The notes beneath the pieces were generated by a model that saw nothing but the letters and a program-made list of their open reading frames with translations, was not told where the DNA came from and ran no database searches. Below, one piece after another: positions 23,607 to 33,270 of a stretch of DNA of 37,706 bases. The number at the start of each line of letters is the position of its first letter. Position 1 is the first letter of the stretch. The stretch is from Rhodothermales bacterium (lineage in GTDB: Bacteria > Bacteroidota > Rhodothermia > Rhodothermales > Bin80), in assembly GCA_012271205.1 (NCBI GenBank), contig JAAXGT010000210.1, positions 1-37,706 on the forward strand, read 5' to 3'. Both the position numbers and the translations under genes were made by a program.

Positions 23607-25589
23607 TTAGCGCAGAAGGGTTATCAGCTCATGAACCCTGTGCCCTCCCCCTTCCAGCACCAGTATATACGTGCCGGACGCCAAATGACCGATTGCCCAT
23701 ATTTCACGGTGGTTGCCTGACACTTTCGCAGGATGGATGACGGCCTTCACCTCTCGGCCAAGCAGGTCGATCATCTGCAGATTCACAAGAGATGGCTGGT
23801 CCAGCATGTAATTGATGTAGAGCTTGTCAGCCGCCGGATTGGGGAAAACGGCCAGTTGCAGGTCTGGAGGCGGAACCTGATCGGTTTCGGTGGTGCCAAC
23901 GTGCAGCAAGATATCTGGGAGGGCGACACTGTAGATAAAAGGATAAAATGTGCCCCATCCAGCCGTACGCTGATAATAGTCCGTACCCGACTCGGAATTT
24001 GTCCACAGCGTTCCATTTGTCGAGAACGCAAGATCCTCAATGCCATGGGGAAACGTAATACTGGCTTCCCAAACAGGATCTGTATCAGGACTGAAATCTG
24101 ATCGATTAAAGCGCAGCACTTCCGCTTGCCGACTATTACGATTACGGGCCATGAATACATAAACCCTGTGACCCACAGCATAGAAGTCCACCCCCTGTAT
24201 GTAGCGAGGGATAGGATAGATGACAGGGCTCGCACCGCGTACAATCAAACCGGCCCCGTCAAGTGGATAGCCGTACAGATAGGGTGGTGTCTCTCCGTCC
24301 CTCCGGTAATCGCCTACCCAAAGCGTGTCCTGAAAAGACGAAACAAATGAGGCCTTGCTTTGGACAGCTTGTGTTCCAGACTGATCCGGTAAAAGATCGA
24401 TATACCGGCTGCCCGCCTCATCGTATGGAGGAAGAAGATAGCGCTCTAAAAGACCTTGAGAAGCAACATAAATGGCCTGATCGACGAGGGCGAGCCCTCC
24501 AACGTGTGCAGTCTTCAATTGACCATTCAGGCGAAAGGTGCGGCGCACGCGACTTTGGGCCACGTCGATCTCAACAACAATGGAATGCCTGGTTGCAAGC
24601 TGGTTGGCACGGGTCCTGTGGTAGTAGGACACATAAACCAGCCTTGCATGACCGGCCTCATCACTCAATACGGCTGTGCCCTGCGGGATAAACGCATCGT
24701 TCACATGCGGCAAGAAAATCCGCTGGACAATCGGTGTCGAATACAAGTCTATACGTTGGTCCATAGGAAGGCTAAAGCTTCCTAAACCATAGTCATGGAA
24801 AGCAGGAATGCCGAAATAGGCACTTCCGTCAAAGGGCGGAGAAGTGGAGAGATATAAAGGATGGGCCACATAATCACGGACTATCGCAGCGAAAAGCAGC
24901 CCTGTGATGGAACCCGTCAAGTTCAGAGTATCCTCGGCACCCTCGGCCTGTGTCCCCACGAAAAATGGCTGCGAAATGACGTAGGGTGATGCGATCGTGG
25001 CCGAGATCGACTCCTCAGCATCTAATTCTCCGTCGCGATATATCCTCAGAATCAAAGTGCCCACAAAGGTGTAGCTGGCTGTTGCTGCAATCCACACGTC
25101 CTGGCCAGTTACAACCTCTTTCGAGCCCGCGATTCGGTAGGCTGTTCCCCCAATGACTACCGTAAAATACGGTACACCTGCGTCCAGACCAAGGGTGAAT
25201 CCATCCAACGTTCCAATACGATTGCTGAGTAACGTGTGGTGAGAATCGCGTTCAAGCAGCCGCATCCATACCTCGGCTGTTATGCGTGGACCGGCTGGCT
25301 GGTTAATATTCGCACCGCCACCGCCCCACATCACAGACGATACTCCTTCGAATTCGGCAGCCCAGATGGGTGCGTAGCCCCACCCCCCCGGCCAGCGGGC
25401 AGGACGCTCCCGAACGTCAAGAAACGGTCCTGTCTCCACGTACCTCGTATCAACTCTTGAGGATAATTCCGCCGACCCAGGCAGATAGCGAAAAACCACG
25501 CCCGCCGCATCCGCTTGCCCGGTTGAGAGCAAGAGTGCAGCCATCGCCATCCAAGGGTGCAGTCTGCCGCGTCTGGGAGTCGTGCTCAT
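23607..25589 (-). CDS. Secreted LamG/propeller-like protein with T9SS sorting domain
   Basis: 660 aa from ATG 25589, which gives the signal peptide ending MAMAALLLSTGQADA; the track adds 13 residues. The N-terminal 230 residues look like a concanavalin/LamG-type jelly roll (ITAEVWMRLLERDSHHTLLSNR, DGFTLGLDAGVPYFTVVIGG, ILRIYRDGEL). The middle 300 residues have short strand repeats suggesting a propeller (HVGGLALVDQAIYVASQG, TLWVGDYRR, IEDLAFSTNGTLWTN). The last 80 residues are a T9SS type A domain (LQLAVFPNPAADKLYINYML, MIDLLGREVKAV, SGTYILVLEGG, ending ITLLR). Ligand and activity unknown. It lies 88 bases downstream of the lamin-tail gene and three bases before the PPIase-like gene. Confidence 0.82.
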   Translation of the reverse strand: MSTTPRRGRLHPWMAMAALLLSTGQADAAGVVFRYLPGSAELSSRVDTRYVETGPFLDVRERPARWPGGWGYAPIWAAEFEGVSSVMWGGGGANINQPAGPRITAEVWMRLLERDSHHTLLSNRIGTLDGFTLGLDAGVPYFTVVIGGTAYRIAGSKEVVTGQDVWIAATASYTFVGTLILRIYRDGELDAEESISATIASPYVISQPFFVGTQAEGAEDTLNLTGSITGLLFAAIVRDYVAHPLYLSTSPPFDGSAYFGIPAFHDYGLGSFSLPMDQRIDLYSTPIVQRIFLPHVNDAFIPQGTAVLSDEAGHARLVYVSYYHRTRANQLATRHSIVVEIDVAQSRVRRTFRLNGQLKTAHVGGLALVDQAIYVASQGLLERYLLPPYDEAGSRYIDLLPDQSGTQAVQSKASFVSSFQDTLWVGDYRRDGETPPYLYGYPLDGAGLIVRGASPVIYPIPRYIQGVDFYAVGHRVYVFMARNRNSRQAEVLRFNRSDFSPDTDPVWEASITFPHGIEDLAFSTNGTLWTNSESGTDYYQRTAGWGTFYPFIYSVALPDILLHVGTTETDQVPPPDLQLAVFPNPAADKLYINYMLDQPSLVNLQMIDLLGREVKAVIHPAKVSGNHREIWAIGHLASGTYILVLEGGGHRVHELITLLR

Positions 25590-25677
25590 TCTTGTGCACA
25601 AAGGAATGCCCGTCAGAAAACAGTTCACCGGTCATCCCTGTCGGCGGACAAAATGAGTTGCCCGCCGGCATGAAGAA

Positions 25678-28644
25678 CTACTTCAGCAAAACCATCTTTC
25701 GTACCAGGTGTGTGTTGTCGGCACGTAGCACATAGAAGTAAACCCCACTGGCAAAGCGATCGGCTTGGAAACTGGCCGTATAGGTTCCGGCAGGTAGTGT
25801 CTCATTGACCATCACCTGGACACGCTGACCCAGCACATTATATACCTCGATCCTCACATTTGCCGCGTAAGGGACGGTATAAGAAAACGAAGTGCTGGGA
25901 TTGAAAGGATTCGGATAATTCGGACTGAGGGCAAACTGTTCAGGCAGTTCGCGTGACGAAGCACTATTCACAAGTGTGGCGGCATCGACCCAAACCGGCA
26001 TGGTAGCCGCATCAAAGTTCCCATCTCTGTCAAAACCGCCAAGGTGTCCCGTAAAACCGTGTCCGGTGGCGTCCTCTGTAGTTTCACCCTGCCCCTCATC
26101 GAAGTGCCAGAGCGCAAGAGTCATTGCGTCAGGCTGGAACGGTTCCGTCTGTAGGTTGAAGGTATCGGCACCGGCATATCGGTCGACCAATGAGACACGT
26201 ACCTCGTCGATCATCCCGCGGAATCCTTCGTATCGATCATTCCAAAGGTCGGCGGCTCCGTTACCTATGGCCACTGCCATCGTCCCGCCCAGGAGTGGAA
26301 CCTGCGACTCAATTTCAGCAACTTTGATGCCGTCGATATACATCCGCATCTTGTCCGCAACATTCCACGTTACCGCCACATGATACCAGCGGGGAAAAAA
26401 TTTCGTTCGTACGTCGGTTCCCTGTTCGAGATTGGTTGTATTCTCGCCGTCCTGCATGAAGAATAGTAGGCGCCCCTCGCTACGGCGCCAGCCCAAGCCC
26501 AAGTCGCCGGGATTGTTCCCTGCCAGATTCTTGCCAAATAGGTATGTCCAGTCTGGGTCATGTGTATCATTCGTCAGAAGGGAGTCTGGCTTGAACCAGA
26601 GCTCAATGGTGCCTTCATCCATTCGGATCGGAAAGAGCTGAGGAGCGTCGCGTACTTCAACGCGGTCACGCTCCCACCAGTTGAATGCCATCACATAGCC
26701 CGTGCCCCACGGATGGGGAACACTCCTGAATTCGTCAAGCCCGCCGACACCATCAATAGTCGTGGCCGGTGACCAGGGTTCGGAGCTGGTAGTCAAATGT
26801 TGGACAAAGGGGTCCATGGCCAGGAAATTTCCGTCGGGCTCGCGCGTGATGGAGTTATCCATGTCAGCCGGAGCCGCCGTGTTCAGAGTAAACTCCCAAT
26901 CGACAGTCACTCCTCCACTCATGATGGTCGGTGCGTCTCCACCGCTGGCACTGCCGAAGGCTACGTAGGCATCGTACGCCCCGTCAGGGCTCACAAGTAC
27001 TGCGTAGTCCCCCATTTCATCCAGGCCATCGCCGAGCATGCCACTGGCTGCGAAGACCCGCGACTGCAGCGGATCCTCATTGTATCCAGGCACGGCAGAC
27101 ACATCACCGCCTCCAAAGACGGCGACCAACTTTAGCGGAGGGAGAATAAAACCTTCCGGGAACGTGAATGAGAGCCCTCCCGGATCTCCTACGCTCCAGC
27201 CGGAAAGGTCCACGGCTATCTCTTCACTAGTGTTAATGAGTTCAATGAATTCGTCCTGCAGATCACCGACCATACCATCGCCGTTGGCATCACCGGCTGC
27301 ATCGGCAAGGATCTCATTGATGACGATTGTAACGGGTGGTTGCGGGGGCGGAATTTGCGTACGGCCATCTACAGTAACGGCGGGTGAAAAGGCCCTCGTG
27401 CTTACTTCCAGATGTTGTACGAATGGATCCGGAATGCCAACGTTACCATCCGGAAAACGGGTGACGGAATTGTCCGCGTTTGCCGGCGCTGCCACATCCT
27501 GCTCAATCTCGAAATCCGTACCCGCCGGATACGTCCCGACTGCAGGTCCTCCTGTGTTGGCAAGGTCGCCGTACGCGAACCACGTATCATACGTGCCGTC
27601 ATCGGACAGGAGCATGATGATGTCGCCCCCATTACGAAAGCCGTTGCCCACGGTACTGTCAGCTTGAAATACTCGCGATACCAGCGAGTCTGCATCGTAG
27701 CCCGGTACATTGGTCACGTCGCCTCCACCAAACACAGCGATGATTCCGCGGGGCTCAACCATATATCCCTCGGGAAAGACAAACGCAATGCCTTCATCAT
27801 CTCCCAGCATCCACCCTCCAATATCAACTGCGGTTTCACCCACATTCGCCAGCTCGATGAATTCGTCCTGACTCGAACTGCGCGTTCCGTCCATATTGGC
27901 GTCACCAGCACTCCCCCCTGGTGGGTCGGCCAACACTTCGTTGATAATAATGGTGAGGGGTGGCCGGGGCTTGGGGATCACGCTTGCACCGGTGATGGTC
28001 AGTCCTGGGGAAAAAAGGGCTGAGCTTACCGTGGTATGCTGTACAAATGGATCGGGTACCGAAGTATTGCCATCAGGATTTCTTGTAACAGAGACATCCT
28101 CGTTAGCTGCCACATGCACATCCACACCATATTCGAACGTGATGTTTGCAACGACATCGGAGGTCGGTGGGCCTGTACCCGTCTTCGAGTTGTAGGCAAT
28201 GTACATATCCTCGTTGCCGTCGGGTGACTGGATGATGATATAGTCACCACCGTTGGCGAAGCCATTCCCCAGCGTGTCAGCCGCGAATACGCGAGTGACT
28301 AAGGGGTCCGGATCGTATCCGGGAACATTGGTAACATCGCCTCCCCCAAATATGACGAGTAGCACCCTGGGGGGCAATATGTAACCATCCGGGAACGTAA
28401 AGTTGATTGTCTCATCATCACCGACCTTCCAACCGGTCAAATCCAGCGGCTCGGCACTGATATTGGCCAGCTCCAGGAACTCGTCGTGCGCGCCGGAACG
28501 CACCCCGTCTCCATTGGCATCGCCGGGCAAATCTCCTGCCGGGTCGGCGAGAAATTCGTTTGCGATAAGGCGCGGTGCTTGCTGTGCCAAGGCAACGTTG
28601 GCAGACAAGCATATGCAGGTAGCAAAGAGGAGAGCCGACCTCAT
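25678..28644 (-). CDS. Secreted protein: three lamin-tail domains, LamG domain, T9SS sorting domain
   Basis: 988 aa; the signal peptide is MRSALLFATCICLSANVALAQ. Three tandem units of about 200 aa follow (about 22-225, 230-435, 436-640). Each opens IxNExLAD.xGDxNxDG, carries DEFxELxNxxxxxxDLxGWxxGD, FPxGYxLxP and FGGGDVxxVPGY, and ends PDPFVQH. The core of each is a bacterial lamin-tail (LTD) Ig-like domain with an extended C-terminal part; the DANGDG-type openings could bind calcium. Next is a LamG/concanavalin domain (about 655-880: EGTIELWFKPDSLL, WYHVAVTWNVADKMRMYIDG, ALWHFDEGQGETTEDATGH). The end is a T9SS type A domain (SPNYPNPFNPSTSFSYTVP, YNVLGQRVQVMV, SGVYFYVL, KMVLLK). LTD domains in bacteria often occur on secreted nucleases; no nuclease domain is visible here. 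Likely an adhesin or surface coat protein. Confidence 0.88.
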   Translation of the reverse strand: MRSALLFATCICLSANVALAQQAPRLIANEFLADPAGDLPGDANGDGVRSGAHDEFLELANISAEPLDLTGWKVGDDETINFTFPDGYILPPRVLLVIFGGGDVTNVPGYDPDPLVTRVFAADTLGNGFANGGDYIIIQSPDGNEDMYIAYNSKTGTGPPTSDVVANITFEYGVDVHVAANEDVSVTRNPDGNTSVPDPFVQHTTVSSALFSPGLTITGASVIPKPRPPLTIIINEVLADPPGGSAGDANMDGTRSSSQDEFIELANVGETAVDIGGWMLGDDEGIAFVFPEGYMVEPRGIIAVFGGGDVTNVPGYDADSLVSRVFQADSTVGNGFRNGGDIIMLLSDDGTYDTWFAYGDLANTGGPAVGTYPAGTDFEIEQDVAAPANADNSVTRFPDGNVGIPDPFVQHLEVSTRAFSPAVTVDGRTQIPPPQPPVTIVINEILADAAGDANGDGMVGDLQDEFIELINTSEEIAVDLSGWSVGDPGGLSFTFPEGFILPPLKLVAVFGGGDVSAVPGYNEDPLQSRVFAASGMLGDGLDEMGDYAVLVSPDGAYDAYVAFGSASGGDAPTIMSGGVTVDWEFTLNTAAPADMDNSITREPDGNFLAMDPFVQHLTTSSEPWSPATTIDGVGGLDEFRSVPHPWGTGYVMAFNWWERDRVEVRDAPQLFPIRMDEGTIELWFKPDSLLTNDTHDPDWTYLFGKNLAGNNPGDLGLGWRRSEGRLLFFMQDGENTTNLEQGTDVRTKFFPRWYHVAVTWNVADKMRMYIDGIKVAEIESQVPLLGGTMAVAIGNGAADLWNDRYEGFRGMIDEVRVSLVDRYAGADTFNLQTEPFQPDAMTLALWHFDEGQGETTEDATGHGFTGHLGGFDRDGNFDAATMPVWVDAATLVNSASSRELPEQFALSPNYPNPFNPSTSFSYTVPYAANVRIEVYNVLGQRVQVMVNETLPAGTYTASFQADRFASGVYFYVLRADNTHLVRKMVLLK

Positions 28645-28674
28645 TTTTCAGTTTCACTTGGTTACGGTGCGTAG

Positions 28675-28703
28675 TATATACATTAATCTTAACACAAAAT
28701 CAA
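28675..28703 (-). promoter_or_regulatory. Candidate sigma70-like promoter for the lamin-tail gene
   Basis: Minus strand reads TTGATT, 17 bases, TATATA, ending 31 bases before the ATG at 28644. It sits in the most AT-rich patch of the 188-base gap. Spacing is ideal, but transcription starts in this lineage were not tested. Confidence 0.5.
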
Positions 28704-28832
28704 AAAATTTCGTAACTGCGCACCGATTCTGTTCTCCATCCGGATGTGGCGTGAGTTCAACGTTTGCGAAGACAGACCCTCCCGGCAAAGTGCTCCCCCC
28801 CCGTATTTCCTGCTATCCTCAACAGTAGGAGG

Positions 28833-29948
28833 TCAACGGATCAGGGTAACCGTGAAGCGATGCGTCGTGTTCAGAATATTCCATCTCGCATGAGCATAGT
28901 CAATCATTACGCCGAGCTGACCAAGTACACGACGCTGAAGACCCATACCGAACGTGTATCCACCGGTGCGGTCCACTTCGAAGTAAGACGCCACTCCTGC
29001 CCGAAAGGAAATCGTGTCAATGAATGTGTATTCGAGCCCCGCGTTAAGGGCTTCGCTGTTGTCGGAGGGATGCAGGAGGTCGGCTGCGAGGCTTATGCGG
29101 TGCGTAGAAGACTCTAGCCGGTAAGCGACACCGAACCTGAAAAGAAGTGGCAAAGAAAATGCATCGGTCTGCAGATTAACGTTGAGCTTATCATTACTGA
29201 AATTGATCGGATCAGCGTCGTATGGCCGACGCAGATCTCGCCCTTCTAGCTTCATATCACTGCCAAAATTGGCAAGACTCGCAGCCAGACTCAAGCCTGG
29301 GAGATTGGTGTGATAAGTGATTCCCAGGTCAAACGCATATGCCGTAGCCTGCTCGTGCCACAAGGTCTCCTGAATAATCTTGCCTGAAATGCCCGCCATA
29401 AATCGGGAGGTGAGCCGAGCTGCGTAGGTTAGCGTAAGGGCCAGATCGGACGCACTATAGAATTCACCCGTCCCTTCCGGTTGCAGGATAGTGCGTACGG
29501 GTGCATTCTCCACCAAGTCGAAACTCGTAATGCTTAGTCCCAAGGCACCGATCCGGGGCAAGATCAAAACCGCTGCGACATGATCCAGCTGCGTATTGGC
29601 AAGCCATTCGGTACGGTCAAAGGATACCAAAACCGAGCCATCCAGGGCGATGGCAGCAGAGGGATTCCAAAATACGGACGAAGCATCATGAGCCAGTGCT
29701 ACGCCGGCATTGCCCATGGCTTGGGCACGACCTCCGACGCCGATTTCGAGGAACGCGGCAGAGCTTGTACCAGCGTTGGAAACGTCTTCGACAAAGTTCA
29801 CTGGCCGATCCATCTCTTGTCCCCACACAATGACGGGAAACAACAATGCCGTAACTACGGAACATAGGCCATGCCGTAACAAATGAATGCTCTCCCACAC
29901 CCGAGGGAGCACGGCGGTTGCATTACCTGATAGCAATACACAATACAT
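28833..29948 (-). CDS. PorV/PorQ-like (UPF0164) outer-membrane beta-barrel protein, second copy
   Basis: 371 aa from ATG 29948, six bases after the preceding stop. The leader is long; GTG 29900 (28-residue leader) or TTG 29882 would give a more normal signal peptide ending LLFPVIVWGQ. The mature part carries the PorV/UPF0164 signature (GTSSAAFLEIGVGGRAQAMG, ASSVFWNPSAAI) and barrel strands such as LALTLTYAARLTSRFMAG, LEYTFIDTISFRAGVAS and FGMGLQRRVLGQLGVMIDY, ending RFTVTLIR. It aligns in order and motifs with the 333-aa copy at 6098 but is clearly diverged. As in the first cassette, it is the third gene behind a TonB-dependent receptor and a giant CTD protein, so a partnership with that secreted protein is the natural inference. 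Confidence 0.87.
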   Translation of the reverse strand: MYCVLLSGNATAVLPRVWESIHLLRHGLCSVVTALLFPVIVWGQEMDRPVNFVEDVSNAGTSSAAFLEIGVGGRAQAMGNAGVALAHDASSVFWNPSAAIALDGSVLVSFDRTEWLANTQLDHVAAVLILPRIGALGLSITSFDLVENAPVRTILQPEGTGEFYSASDLALTLTYAARLTSRFMAGISGKIIQETLWHEQATAYAFDLGITYHTNLPGLSLAASLANFGSDMKLEGRDLRRPYDADPINFSNDKLNVNLQTDAFSLPLLFRFGVAYRLESSTHRISLAADLLHPSDNSEALNAGLEYTFIDTISFRAGVASYFEVDRTGGYTFGMGLQRRVLGQLGVMIDYAHARWNILNTTHRFTVTLIR

Positions 29949-29954
29949 GGCTCG

Positions 29955-32900
29955 TTACTTGATGAGCGTGAATTTTCCGATCTTGCTGCCAATACCAGGT
30001 GCTTCAACGTGGAAGATATACACGCCGAAAGCAACCGTCAGACCGTCCTTGGATACAAGGTCCCAACTCTCCGTACCATCTTCCGGGGGCGCATCGTGAC
30101 TGATCGTCTGGACGAGTTTGCCCGCCATGTTGAAAATGCGGATTGTGCACTTCGGCGGCAGGTTCACGAAATCGATGCGGCGCTCGCCGCGGCCGGTCTG
30201 ATTAAACAGAGGCCGCTCCCAGGAAGCGCTCGCCACATACGGATCCGGCACGACATAGATGTTATCCAAATCGCCTTGTGCCAGCGTTTGATCAAAGGAT
30301 GACGCCCGCGTCGTAAATGTGATGCGGTCAAGAGATGAGAAGGGTTTTGAAACCTGAAGAGCGTAAACATCGCCGGGTTGTGGCATTATCGCGTCCTCTC
30401 CCTGTGGCGCTTCAAACCTTAGCCGCCATCCCAGGCTGAAGCGCAAGCCCTCAACATCAAATACGATGGTTATGATATCTCCAGCCCCCAGTAGGCCATC
30501 TGCCTGCAAGGTCTCTTCAAACAGGAATTCGAAGGGGCGTCCGGTAGTTGTGCTCGCGATTTCAAAGTTGACGGGGATTCCCTGTTCGAAGCTAAACTGC
30601 ACGAAGCTGGTGTCCAGACCCGGCTGGCCTATTCGTATTTCGAGATCTTCAGGCAGTGCGACACTACGGCCGGACGGAACCAAATCGATTCCGGCTTGGA
30701 TATTGCTGTTTCCTTGTGTCCAGCCGTAGACAGTCGGTGCGGCGGCCTGCGGCGTAAATATCTTGAAACGCATGCCTTCCCGCACGCGAGTTACCAGATC
30801 CAAGCTATCAAAGAACACCGCCTCGTACACGATGCGCCCGGATAACAATTCCTCAATACGTATTCCCTTGGTAAGCAAAGAACGGGTGGTGTCCGTGAAC
30901 GAGATTGTATACTGCGCGCCGTCTCGGATACTGTCAGGCACGACTACCTCGAGGTCTACGCGGCCCGTACCTGGACCTTCATGCTCGATTTCTCCTGCGA
31001 TATCCCCTGCGACAAAACCCGCGCTTGGCGCATTGGGCACAACAGCTGCCGTATTCTTGTCCAGAAACGTAACGTTGCCGACCAGATCCGTCTGTATGAT
31101 TTTTGCACTTTCACTTGGAGCGATTGGCGTGAGTTTGTCTTTATCACTGAGACCTCGGGAAAAGAAATCAGTATCGTAGCCCCGGTCATACGAGACGACG
31201 GCATAGTAATATGTCCGACCGTTGTCAAGCCCCTCATCAACAAAGAAGTACCGCAGGCCCGTGTCGCTGCCAACATTGTACACTGCACCGGATTCGCCGA
31301 TTTGGATGGGGTGTGGGCCCATAAGGCCGTTTTTCAGATCAAACTGTACTATCGGCTTCCACAGAGTCGGAATACCATACGCATCGCTAATCGTCTTAAT
31401 TGAATTGAAGGAGGGGTCAGTGGACCGGTATATCAGATATCCCTCAAAGTCGCGTCCATAGATCGGATCGCGAGAGAACTCCGCCCGATTGTCCCACATC
31501 AACGTAACCTTACGATTCCCTGGAACGGCTGTCAGCTTGGGCTTGTTGGGCGGTCGCGCAAAAGAATAGTCGGCATCATAGATACGCTGCATCGTGCGCT
31601 TGTTGCGCAAGATATCATCAAAATCACGGCCGAAGAGATTGGCGATGGCAAACTTTCGGGTTTCATTCCGGGGCAATTCGAAATAGCCCGAGCCATAAAT
31701 GAAAGCCAGGTTGCTCGGCATCGAACCACCGAATCTGCCTGGCTCCATTTCCCGCCAGGTCCGAGCATCGTCACTCACGTTGCCGGCAGGACGAAGCATG
31801 AAGCTGGTAAGGCCAATCTGGTCCGACTCATCGTTGTCTGTCTTTCCAAAGTTGGGCTCACCTGCATCGGGCATCCCATTGCCTTCAGTGCCGTCGCGGT
31901 CCGGCCCCGTATAGTCTTCAGCTTCGGGGTCAAGTCCATCTGAACCCGTGTCGTCAAGAATCAGCTCACCGGGATCCTGCACGCCATTACCGTTGGCATC
32001 CTGAAATGCAACCCAGTCCATGTCTTCGTCTCCGGTCCACCAAACACCCTTCTCGTAGGCCGGACGTCGTTCGACGGCACCGAAAAAATTTTCAAAGGCG
32101 GCCCGATCATATCGGGAATCGATAAACGCATCAATCTGGTCCTGCCCTAGGAGCAGGGTTCCTCTCGGGTTGTCCTGCCGTTCGTCGGTGACGCCGTCCT
32201 GGTCACTGTCGGCGTCATCCAGCGGGTCTCCGGGGCTCTCCAGGAAGGCAAAACCGAAATAGCCTACGCCGGGACGCCCCCGGTTGTCAATTCCATCCCG
32301 ATCCCACATATAGACAATATCATCTACCTGTTCGAAATCCGCAAAGTCGTCTACTGAATCTCCCTGCCCGCCTACAGCGGGATCCACATACATGCCGAAG
32401 GCGACGCGCACAAGCGGCTTGTGGCTGACGTTCTTGATGTCATAGCGGACGATCAGTATATCTTCAGCCTGCACGGAAACCCATTGATAACCACGAACCT
32501 TTACCTCAAGGCCAAGGCCTCGCAGACCAACAGGATAGTCGGCAGAATCTTGGGCACTACTTGTAAATGGATAGTAGTCAAACTCATCATTATTGCGGTC
32601 ATCCATTACATAGTAGCTCTCCTGATCCCCACGCACAAATGCACCGAACTCTCCGTTCCACCGACCATCTCGGGAACCCGGCAGTCCCGGATAATCATGG
32701 GGCCAGCTGGCAGGCCAGGTCTCCTTCAGGTGGCTCATCGCAGGGTAGTTGAGCCGGTTGGCCTGTCCGGGATGAAAATAGCCTGACAGCGGCTCCCAGC
32801 CGTAGGTATGCGATCCGTCGGGGCTGATGTCAAACGATCCAGGGTTCGTATAATTCTCCGAGACGATCTTGATCAGGTTGTGATTGGCATCCAACACCTC

Positions 32901-33185
32901 AGCCGCTGCCATCATGATGAATTCGAAACCGTACCACGTTCCGGAACCCTTCGGCCATTCCATTTTGGGCGGCTCATACCGCGATCCCAGATTGCCGAAG
33001 TTCGAGAAGCGGGTATAGACGAGATTGCCATCATGAATGCCCGTTCGCCGCTGGTCCCTGCCAGCCTCGGGTCGTGTTTGGGCATTACCGGACCGCAAGT
33101 CCATAGTGGAAAGCAGCAGGAGCCCGATCGGCAACATTCGCCCAAGCTGAGCCAACGCCGGGCGCCGCTCCGGGATGGCGGCCAT
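29955..33185 (-). CDS. Giant secreted protein with TSP3-like Ca-binding segment, Fn3-like and T9SS-type C-terminal domain
   Basis: About 1076 aa from ATG 33185; the track start 33443 overlaps the receptor and the leader quality improves at 33185 or 33233. The signal region is MLPIGLLLLSTMDLRSGNAQ. The N-terminal 250 residues have no recognised family (FSNFGNLGSRYEPPKMEWP). About 300-500 contains Asp/Gly-rich runs such as DDADSDQDGVTDERQDN and DANGNGVQDPGE, like thrombospondin-3/EF-hand calcium repeats. About 540-690 looks Fn3-like (PPNKPKLTAVPGNRKVTLMW, GRTYYYAVVSYDRGYD). The end (FVNLPPKCTIRIFNMAGKLV...FGVYIFHVEA...IGKFTLIK) parallels the end of the 707-aa protein at 3966 (FFNIPGRCKISIYTDLGELV). 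It is the middle gene of the second cassette. Ligand and function unknown. Confidence 0.85.
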   Translation of the reverse strand: MAAIPERRPALAQLGRMLPIGLLLLSTMDLRSGNAQTRPEAGRDQRRTGIHDGNLVYTRFSNFGNLGSRYEPPKMEWPKGSGTWYGFEFIMMAAAEVLDANHNLIKIVSENYTNPGSFDISPDGSHTYGWEPLSGYFHPGQANRLNYPAMSHLKETWPASWPHDYPGLPGSRDGRWNGEFGAFVRGDQESYYVMDDRNNDEFDYYPFTSSAQDSADYPVGLRGLGLEVKVRGYQWVSVQAEDILIVRYDIKNVSHKPLVRVAFGMYVDPAVGGQGDSVDDFADFEQVDDIVYMWDRDGIDNRGRPGVGYFGFAFLESPGDPLDDADSDQDGVTDERQDNPRGTLLLGQDQIDAFIDSRYDRAAFENFFGAVERRPAYEKGVWWTGDEDMDWVAFQDANGNGVQDPGELILDDTGSDGLDPEAEDYTGPDRDGTEGNGMPDAGEPNFGKTDNDESDQIGLTSFMLRPAGNVSDDARTWREMEPGRFGGSMPSNLAFIYGSGYFELPRNETRKFAIANLFGRDFDDILRNKRTMQRIYDADYSFARPPNKPKLTAVPGNRKVTLMWDNRAEFSRDPIYGRDFEGYLIYRSTDPSFNSIKTISDAYGIPTLWKPIVQFDLKNGLMGPHPIQIGESGAVYNVGSDTGLRYFFVDEGLDNGRTYYYAVVSYDRGYDTDFFSRGLSDKDKLTPIAPSESAKIIQTDLVGNVTFLDKNTAAVVPNAPSAGFVAGDIAGEIEHEGPGTGRVDLEVVVPDSIRDGAQYTISFTDTTRSLLTKGIRIEELLSGRIVYEAVFFDSLDLVTRVREGMRFKIFTPQAAAPTVYGWTQGNSNIQAGIDLVPSGRSVALPEDLEIRIGQPGLDTSFVQFSFEQGIPVNFEIASTTTGRPFEFLFEETLQADGLLGAGDIITIVFDVEGLRFSLGWRLRFEAPQGEDAIMPQPGDVYALQVSKPFSSLDRITFTTRASSFDQTLAQGDLDNIYVVPDPYVASASWERPLFNQTGRGERRIDFVNLPPKCTIRIFNMAGKLVQTISHDAPPEDGTESWDLVSKDGLTVAFGVYIFHVEAPGIGSKIGKFTLIK

Positions 33186-33270
33186 ACCACCAGCCAAACC
33201 ATTGGAACGTAATGGGAATCCGGTCGAAGGCATCTCGGAAGTCAGAATCAGTTTTGAGCCGCCCGCATGA

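Noticed and set aside
27038-28023. Overlapping plus-strand ORFs of about 200 aa opposite the lamin-tail gene
   Set aside because: They arise from the repeated structure of the coding strand; Ser/Pro-rich shadow composition.
25678-28644. Internal DNA repeats as a CRISPR or satellite array
   Set aside because: The periodicity is about 600 bases, in frame, and matches repeated protein domains.
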